In this document: positions 40,772 through 45,701 of the stretch, piece after piece
Position numbering within the stretch: the first letter of the stretch is position 1
How the letters are laid out: each line of letters opens with the position of its first letter
Assembly: GCA_023228995.1 (NCBI GenBank)
Contig: JALOAD010000028.1
Span: forward strand, 1 to 45,701
DNA: 45,701 nt
Direction of reading: 5' to 3'
DNA from: Candidatus Muiribacterium halophilum
Lineage (GTDB): Bacteria > Muiribacteriota > Muiribacteriia > Muiribacteriales > Muiribacteriaceae
Made by a program: the position numbers and the translations under genes
Notes under the pieces: generated by a model
Database searches by the model: none
The model's input: the letters and a program-made list of their open reading frames with translations, nothing else
Told to the model about the DNA's origin: nothing

Positions 40772-41709
40772 TAGATATCATTTATTTTAGAAATACTTTC
40801 TTTATGTGTTAAAGCATGAATTACATCAGCTAATAATTTATCACAAGATACATATACTATTTTATTATTTTTTGTATATCTATTTGGTATTGAATCTGAT
40901 ACTAATATTTTATTTAATGATGAATTATTAATATTTGATAATGCTTTTCCTGATAAAACACCATGTGATGCAATAGCCGATACACTTTTAGCACCATTAT
41001 TAATTAATAATTCAGTAACTGAACATACAGTTCCACAAGTATCTAACATATCATCTATGATTAATACATTTTTATCTTTTACTTCACCTAATAATTCTAC
41101 ACTATCAATGATATTTGGTTTAGTTCTTTTTTTATTAATCATAGCAAATGAAGAATTTTGTATTTTTTTACCAAAATTGGATGCTCTCTTTTGTGCACCC
41201 GCATCAGGTGCTAAGATACATAAATCTTCTATATTTTTTTCTAAAATATAATCTATGAAAATTTTATTACCATTTAGATTAATAACTGGTATATTATAGA
41301 AACCACATATAGCAGGATTATGTAATTCTATTGTTATCAATTGATCTATTCCAGAAGATTCAAGTATATTAGCAACCATTTTAGCACCAAAACTACTTCT
41401 GTTATGGTCCTTCTTATCTTGTCTACTCATAGCCATGTATGGTGCTACTAAATTGAATGATTTACAACCAGCTCTTTTAGCTGCATCTATTACTAATAAA
41501 GTTTCTATGATTATATCTGAATTATATAAACTCTGGATAAAGAATATATCTTCACCTCTAACACTTTCCAAAAAATTTGGTAAAATTTCACCATCTGAAA
41601 ATCTATCAATTTTCAAATCCCCTAATTTAATATCATTGTTTTTTTCTCTTAATTTACTACATATATTTTCTGATAATTCAATACATGAAGTTCCACTAAA
41701 TACTTTCAT
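40771..41709 (-). CDS. prs: Ribose-phosphate pyrophosphokinase (PRPP synthetase)
   Basis: 312 residues, normal length. It makes PRPP from ribose 5-phosphate and ATP. Visible motifs: KIDRFSDGEILPNFLESVRG (residues 33-52), AKRAGCKSFNLVAPYMAMSRQDKK (ATP/flexible loop region; the usual R is in SRQD), ELHNPAICGFYNIP, LAPDAGAQKRA, and the PRPP loop LIIDDMLDTCGT (216-227). PRPP feeds nucleotide salvage and NAD synthesis; no NAMPT-like gene is visible inside the window. Host-type promoter upstream, thus probably early. Confidence 0.93.
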   Translation of the reverse strand: MKVFSGTSCIELSENICSKLREKNNDIKLGDLKIDRFSDGEILPNFLESVRGEDIFFIQSLYNSDIIIETLLVIDAAKRAGCKSFNLVAPYMAMSRQDKKDHNRSSFGAKMVANILESSGIDQLITIELHNPAICGFYNIPVINLNGNKIFIDYILEKNIEDLCILAPDAGAQKRASNFGKKIQNSSFAMINKKRTKPNIIDSVELLGEVKDKNVLIIDDMLDTCGTVCSVTELLINNGAKSVSAIASHGVLSGKALSNINNSSLNKILVSDSIPNRYTKNNKIVYVSCDKLLADVIHALTHKESISKINDI

Positions 41710-41733
41710 AATTTTTATTTATTTTTGTTATTG

Positions 41734-41764
41734 CAAATATACATATTATTTATCATATGACAAA
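41734..41764 (-). promoter_or_regulatory. Host-type Bacteroidota promoter for prs
   Basis: Minus-strand TTTG (41764-41761), 19 nt, TATATTTG (41741-41734), then C, 25 nt before the ATG at 41709. Confidence 0.75.
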
Positions 41765-41771
41765 ATAAATA

Positions 41772-41800
41772 TATAAATAAATTTTAATATATACATAAAA
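41772..41800 (+). promoter_or_regulatory. Phage-type promoter before the 41814 gene
   Basis: TATAAATA at 41772-41779 and TTTTAATATATACATAAAA at 41782-41800, the latter 14 nt before the ATG at 41814. The host-type prs promoter lies back to back with it. Confidence 0.45.
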
Positions 41801-41813
41801 ATAATAAATTAAT

Positions 41814-42842
41814 ATGAAATACTTAAAAACTTATGAATCTTATTCTATAAATGAAGGAATATTTGGTGCAATTGGTAAAATATTTGGTAATATTTTTAAG
41901 AAAGTAAAAGAAAATATAAATAAAACAGAAGGTGGTAAAGAAGTAGAAGCAATTTATCAAAAATATATAAATATGATAACTGATCAATTGAGTAAACAAA
42001 CTGGAGTTGAATTAAATATTACAGCAGCTAATGCAAGTATTAATGGTAAACAGTTGGTTGAAAGTAAGATATATGAAGCTGAAACTGACAATGCTCCTGA
42101 ATTTTCTGAAGAAGATGCTAAATTGTCAGTTGAAACATTAAAAAAGAAAAAGGATTTAATAGATCAGATAGTTAATAAATTAAAAATTTCTGCTATTAAA
42201 GAGATGAATGATATATTAACTAAATATGGTGGACCCATTAAAAACCCACATTTAGAAATTATTATAAATGCTAAAAAAAATCAATTTGAATTGGATGTTC
42301 TTAATGCTAAAATTGCTTATTTGGAAAAAGCAGGTGATACGACTTTAATTCCATTAATTACTAAGGAGAGAGATGAAGTAGCTAAAAAAATCGAACAAGA
42401 TTATAAAGAATTTGATAACATTAAACCTATAGAATATACAATTGGTGATAATGTTGTATATAAACGTAAAGATTTTGATGAAGAAAGGTGGAAAGAATTA
42501 ACACCAGAAGATAAAAAATCAATAGATAGTGGTAAAATGAAAGTTATGATTGATAAAGGAATGATTGACGTAAAACCAATTAATAAAATAGATAAAGATA
42601 TATTTACTTTTTTAGATAAAGAAGATAACCCATTTGAAAAAAATGTTTCAGATATATTGATGAAAGTTGAAGATGGAAATAAAAAACCAGAGGATAAACA
42701 AAAGGAATTATCAAATACATTAGGTGAGATTAAACAAGACCCAATTAAAGTAAATAAGATTTTAACATATGCTAATTTTGTTAAAGATGATGCTAATAAA
42801 GATAAAATAGAAGAAATTGATAAAATAATTAAAGGTGAATAA
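41814..42842 (+). CDS. Tagged virion-type protein (342 aa)
   Basis: 342 residues. Tag MKYLKTYESYSINEGIFGAI, then an amphipathic basic helix (GKIFGNIFKKVKENINKTEG), a long helical central part and a short beta module (YTIGDNVVYKRKDFDEERW, reminiscent of a KOW-like turn). The C-terminus is a charged helical bundle. The tag and the first position in an operon of three suggest an internal or structural virion protein. No enzymatic motif. Confidence 0.6.
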   Translation: MKYLKTYESYSINEGIFGAIGKIFGNIFKKVKENINKTEGGKEVEAIYQKYINMITDQLSKQTGVELNITAANASINGKQLVESKIYEAETDNAPEFSEEDAKLSVETLKKKKDLIDQIVNKLKISAIKEMNDILTKYGGPIKNPHLEIIINAKKNQFELDVLNAKIAYLEKAGDTTLIPLITKERDEVAKKIEQDYKEFDNIKPIEYTIGDNVVYKRKDFDEERWKELTPEDKKSIDSGKMKVMIDKGMIDVKPINKIDKDIFTFLDKEDNPFEKNVSDILMKVEDGNKKPEDKQKELSNTLGEIKQDPIKVNKILTYANFVKDDANKDKIEEIDKIIKGE

Positions 42843-43459
42843 TGATATCACAAGAAAGTAGAAAGATTGAAAAAATCTATAAAAAAATTAATAAATTAGC
42901 AAATAGTGGTTATAAAGAAAGTTTTTATGATCTATTAGATGATTTGATTAATAAAGGAGATTATTTTTATTTTGAAAATGTTATGGAGATAAAATATAAT
43001 ATCAAAATTAAAAATAAAACTATTAATGATATTAGAGAAAATATATGGTTAGAAATATTAAAACAAACCAATCCATCAGTTTCTGAAAAAATAAAAAAAA
43101 TATATGATAATAATAATGTATATCAAATTGGTTATGATATATATGGCCAAAATGATATACTTGGAAAAATTGAAGAGATAAGTATAAATCCTAATTTAAG
43201 TATGTATTATTATGTAAATAAAGAATTAGAAAAACAAAGAGGAACATTTGTTACTTATTTGAAAGTTACTAAATATAAATATAATAATATTAATGAAAGT
43301 GTTATTAAAATAGTAGGGGATGTAAATTATTGTATGGATGTAGAATTATTATATAATTGGATAGATAATTGGATAGATTGTCCTATTATTAACACATCTG
43401 AAGATAATAACTTAGTAAAGAGATATGAATCGGCAATTCAATATCTTCTATTAGCTTAA
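42842..43459 (+). CDS. Hypothetical protein (205 aa)
   Basis: 205 residues, MISQESRKIEKIYKKINKLA. Starts within the stop of the preceding gene (TAATG overlap). Helical first half, YDIYGQNDILGKIEEISINP in the middle, and a beta-rich YYVNKELEKQRGTFVTYLKV segment. No family recognised; probably acts with the upstream gene product. Confidence 0.6.
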   Translation: MISQESRKIEKIYKKINKLANSGYKESFYDLLDDLINKGDYFYFENVMEIKYNIKIKNKTINDIRENIWLEILKQTNPSVSEKIKKIYDNNNVYQIGYDIYGQNDILGKIEEISINPNLSMYYYVNKELEKQRGTFVTYLKVTKYKYNNINESVIKIVGDVNYCMDVELLYNWIDNWIDCPIINTSEDNNLVKRYESAIQYLLLA

Positions 43460-43495
43460 ACTTATTGATTTCTTATTATATAAATAAGAAAAACT

Positions 43496-43927
43496 ATGAA
43501 AATAAGAGTAATTGATTTTGATATTCTTACTAAGAATTATATACCTTATGTGTCTGGATATAAAGATATTGAGAAAGAAAAGGAAAAGTTATTAAATAGT
43601 ATAGAACCAATCAGGATAGAGATGGAATCTATAATTAAGAAATCACAAAATGAAGAGATAAAAAATGAAGAGATTGAAAGGTATAGATCAATGCAAGAAG
43701 ATTTAATTGTTAAAGATAAAGAATTTAAAAAGATATTGAAAGATATGTATGATGACTTAAATCTTAAAGTATTTGAAGAATTACAAGTAATTATAACAGA
43801 ATGGAGTATTGAAAATGATATAGATATGGTTACTGGAAAAATGGAAGTTATTTATAATAAAGAAAGTGTAGAATCTACTAATGATATACTTGAAATATTG
43901 AAAAGAAAAAACTTATACCAATTATAA
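43496..43927 (+). CDS. Hypothetical coiled-coil protein (143 aa)
   Basis: 143 residues, MKIRVIDFDILTKNYIPYVS. The N-terminal strand and DFDILTKNYIPYVSGYKD precede a long E/K-rich helix with coiled-coil character (EKEKEKLLNSIEPIRIEMES). The end is IDMVTGKMEVIYNKESVEST. No family recognised. Followed by about 100 bp of non-coding DNA that contains the putative right end of the TnpB unit. Confidence 0.55.
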   Translation: MKIRVIDFDILTKNYIPYVSGYKDIEKEKEKLLNSIEPIRIEMESIIKKSQNEEIKNEEIERYRSMQEDLIVKDKEFKKILKDMYDDLNLKVFEELQVIITEWSIENDIDMVTGKMEVIYNKESVESTNDILEILKRKNLYQL

Positions 43928-43984
43928 AAAAGAGGAAGTATTAAAACAGTTACATATTTGAATTAAAAATACTATCAATTAATA

Positions 43985-44085
43985 TCAAATGCTAACAAAA
44001 TCATTTTAATATTGTTTGATTTAGATATATTTATCTATTTGTATTAATTATTACTGGGTTAACTGCTAAACCCTCTATCCCATTG
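43985..44085 (-). ncRNA. Putative omega RNA region of the TnpB gene
   Basis: In IS200/IS605-type units the guide-carrying RNA comes from the 3' end of tnpB and the flank. Here the last codons contain the hairpin GGGTTTAGCAGTTAACCC (44054-44071) and are followed by an AT-rich flank without ORFs. Exact ends and guide are not determinable. Confidence 0.35.
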
Positions 44086-45320
44086 TTAAATGCTTTTGGG
44101 ACTGCTTTTTTAAGGATATTTAATGAACCATTCAAGTCAGCATTAATAACTTTACCAGAAGATGTCCTAAAAAGACCTCTTTTGATTCTTTGCCCTTTAT
44201 AATTGGTATGTTTTTTAACTGGTTCATTATCTAAAAATGAACATTTACTTGTATAGCTTTCTTCGTTAATTATAACATTTATGCCTTTCAGTGCACATTT
44301 ATAAATAAGTTGGTCTTTAATTTTCATATATGGTATATTAACGAACTTTTGATTATTTACTTTACCGATCTTAATGTCTTGTTTCCATCCTTTATTATAT
44401 CCTATAACTAATGTATGGATATTATTTGAAACTAATTGATTCACTACTAATCTAGTTGATTTATGTATATAATCGTTTAATTTGTTTTCTCTTTTATTAT
44501 ATATTTTACTCTTTTTATTTGTTTTTTGTATAGGTTTATATTTTAAGTTATCTTTAAGTATTCTTCTTTTCTGTTTACTTTTAGTTTTGTTTATTGAATT
44601 CTTGTAGTTTGTGTATTCTTTACATCTGTTATTATGATTATCTATTTTTTCTTGTTCATTAGCTATTAATTTATTACTGTATTGATTTATAGATTTAACC
44701 GGTTTACCATTTATTATAAAAGGTTTAGAATCTGGGTTATTATAACTAACTGTCATTAAGTTATTTACACCTAAATCTATTGCTGCTACTCTATCATTAT
44801 ATTCTAACATCTCTACATCTTTAATATAGTAAACTGTTTCAATTATATATTGATTATTTCTAGGCACAATCCTAACTTGTTTTATGCTATCTACAGGTAT
44901 GTCATGAGGATCAAGCCATATATTAGTCATTGAAAGTTTGATTCTTTTAGTTTTCTTAAAATCTTTTTTATTTATAGATCCTTTTTCGTAAGTGACTATA
45001 AATCTACCATCGAATTTATCGAGATAGCCAGGTATTTTAGCATTTTTATATCCTTTATCTTTTAATCTAAAGAAAGATTTATAGTTTTTCAAGACTAACA
45101 TAAGTATTTGATTACCAACCTTAGCAGGTAAAGCTTTATAATCTGGTAAATGTTTAATTATTGGATATGGGTTACTTAACATTTTACCTGTTTCAAAATG
45201 ATGTTGTCTTATTACATAAAGTATTGAATTATAAAGATTTTTACTTAAAAAAGATAACTCATCACACTCATTATATAATGAGTGTTTCTTATCTATTATC
45301 TCTCTTTTAACTAAATCCAT
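44031..45320 (-). CDS. tnpB: TnpB-like RNA-guided nuclease (IS605 OrfB family)
   Basis: 429 residues. The RuvC triad is complete: D182 in RVAAIDLGVNNLMTV, E353/E354 in NEESYTSKCSFLD, D395 in VINADLNGSLNI. The N-terminal part has the OrfB helix-turn-helix-like region (NLYNSILYVIRQHHFETGK), and a basic bridge (NKTKSKQKRRILKDNLKYKP) lies between RuvC I and II. Of the usual two CxxC zinc pairs only a single Cys (360) remains; KRGLFRTSSGK stands where the second pair would be, a variant common in one TnpB branch. No tnpA is adjacent. It may be a transposon remnant or a domesticated phage nuclease. Host or rival-phage cleavage is conjecture. Confidence 0.88.
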   Translation of the reverse strand: MDLVKREIIDKKHSLYNECDELSFLSKNLYNSILYVIRQHHFETGKMLSNPYPIIKHLPDYKALPAKVGNQILMLVLKNYKSFFRLKDKGYKNAKIPGYLDKFDGRFIVTYEKGSINKKDFKKTKRIKLSMTNIWLDPHDIPVDSIKQVRIVPRNNQYIIETVYYIKDVEMLEYNDRVAAIDLGVNNLMTVSYNNPDSKPFIINGKPVKSINQYSNKLIANEQEKIDNHNNRCKEYTNYKNSINKTKSKQKRRILKDNLKYKPIQKTNKKSKIYNKRENKLNDYIHKSTRLVVNQLVSNNIHTLVIGYNKGWKQDIKIGKVNNQKFVNIPYMKIKDQLIYKCALKGINVIINEESYTSKCSFLDNEPVKKHTNYKGQRIKRGLFRTSSGKVINADLNGSLNILKKAVPKAFNNGIEGLAVNPVIINTNR

Positions 45321-45323
45321 AAA

Positions 45324-45336
45324 CTATATATTAAAT
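45324..45336 (-). promoter_or_regulatory. Putative promoter of tnpB
   Basis: Minus-strand ATTTAATATATAG, 4-16 nt before the ATG at 45320; matches the recurrent phage-type box, though unusually close to the start. Confidence 0.35.
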
Positions 45337-45405
45337 ATTTATTCTCTATTTTAACTTTTTATTTGGTCATTTCAATTATTTATTGTATATTTACATACAG
45401 TTATC

Positions 45406-45429
45406 ATTTGATATGATTTTATATCAAAT
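45406..45429. repeat. Perfect 9-bp inverted repeat upstream of tnpB
   Basis: ATTTGATAT and ATATCAAAT around a 6-nt loop, containing the TGA stop of the nuclease gene. No U-tract follows. It could be a terminator-like hairpin or the subterminal palindrome of an IS605-type left end. Confidence 0.45.
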
Positions 45430-45701
45430 ATTATCGTTATAAGGGACTTGTAAAAACACTTCCTCTTTTTCGTTAAAATATTGTAAGAGTTCATTTCTCA
45501 TATCTACACAATTATAAATTTTACCTTCATCACTTGGACCTAAATGAACTAAATACCCACCTGATGTTTCAATACCTTGTTCTTTTAATATTAAAGAATA
45601 TAAAGATAATTGAATTGAATATTCATGTAAATGACATTTATCATATTTATCAAAAGGTGGTAATAAATACTCTCCAAAATTATTTTGAGTTGTTAATTCC
45701 T
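45424..45701 (-). CDS. PD-(D/E)XK-type nuclease, C-terminal part (5' end beyond window)
   Basis: The minus strand is open from the window edge (45701) to TGA at 45426-45424; about 92 residues. The segment HEYSIQLSLYSLILKEQGIE followed by TSGGYLVHLGP matches the Q-x-x-x-Y helix and last strand of RecB/Cas4/AddB-like PD-(D/E)XK nucleases. The catalytic Asp and ExK would be in the missing upstream part. Likely a phage recombination or DNA-processing nuclease. Confidence 0.6.
   Translation of the reverse strand, partial: ELTTQNNFGEYLLPPFDKYDKCHLHEYSIQLSLYSLILKEQGIETSGGYLVHLGPSDEGKIYNCVDMRNELLQYFNEKEEVFLQVPYNDNI

Noticed and set aside
44031-45320. TnpB as a Cas12-type CRISPR effector
   Set aside because: Length (429) and motif arrangement are those of IS605 OrfB, and there is no CRISPR array or adaptation gene in the window.
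43927-45474. 13-nt word AAAAAGAGGAAGT in inverted orientation on both sides of tnpB (about 43930 and 45460)
   Set aside because: One copy is inside the nuclease coding sequence and the word is purine-rich and short; not convincing as element termini.

Overview
This window looks like part of a large, very AT-rich genome of a tailed, contractile-tail bacteriophage infecting a Bacteroidota host. Phage origin is indicated by a T4 gp6-like baseplate wedge protein (36035-37753), two fibre-type proteins (1-1221 and 19843-23052), tightly packed small genes with ATGA or TAATG overlaps, and phage-type nucleotide metabolism. The host assignment rests mainly on three promoters of the Bacteroidota form (TTTG, 19-20 nt, TAnnTTTG) upstream of the M42 peptidase, a P-loop kinase and PRPP synthetase. 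No ribosomal or housekeeping genes are visible. The genetic code appears standard.

Layout. 1-3252 (minus): 5' part of a fibre with collagen-like GTSG repeats, an M42 metallopeptidase and two small unknown proteins. 3297-6188 (plus): a surface-sugar-type cluster of a double GT2 glycosyltransferase, a class I methyltransferase-like protein and a second glycosyltransferase. 6281-8183: a type II restriction-modification pair (convergent nuclease and N6-adenine methyltransferase) with a frameshifted ribbon-helix-helix gene in front of the methyltransferase. 8354-17747: small unknown genes plus DNA and nucleotide metabolism: class II ribonucleotide reductase interrupted by a 400-residue intein, a DEDDy exonuclease, dUTPase and a polynucleotide-kinase-like protein. 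17828-23052 (minus): a diversity-generating retroelement (DGR). Its reverse transcriptase, template repeat, a small accessory-candidate gene, a stem-loop and a 1069-residue LamG-containing variable protein are all present. 23200-25359: a 719-residue structural-type protein.

25412-33508 (plus): ten consecutive paralogous genes, each joined to the next by ATGA. They encode 21-residue leucine/cysteine repeat proteins whose lengths differ by whole repeats. 33505-38710: a small protein with the same N-terminal tag, a guanylate-kinase-like protein, a membrane-anchored protein and baseplate genes. 38798-41709 (minus): short DHFR, GT2 glycosyltransferase, an unknown and PRPP synthetase. 41814-43927 (plus): three virion-type or unknown proteins. 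44031-45320 (minus): a lone TnpB-like RNA-guided nuclease. 45424-45701: the 3' part of a PD-(D/E)XK-type nuclease.

How it fits together. Ribonucleotide reductase, dUTPase, DHFR, PRPP synthetase and the GMP-kinase-like protein would feed viral DNA synthesis. The DGR and the tandem repeat-protein array lie side by side (17.8-33.9 kb) and would diversify proteins by two different routes, adenine-directed mutagenesis and unit-wise recombination. At least a dozen proteins share an N-terminal tag of the form MKYLKxFNE, reminiscent of the T4 capsid-targeting sequence, so many of them, including the repeat array, may be packaged into the virion. Two promoter classes are visible: the host-type ones above, and a recurrent TTTAATATATA/TATAAATA-type motif before many other genes on both strands, probably read by a phage-modified polymerase.
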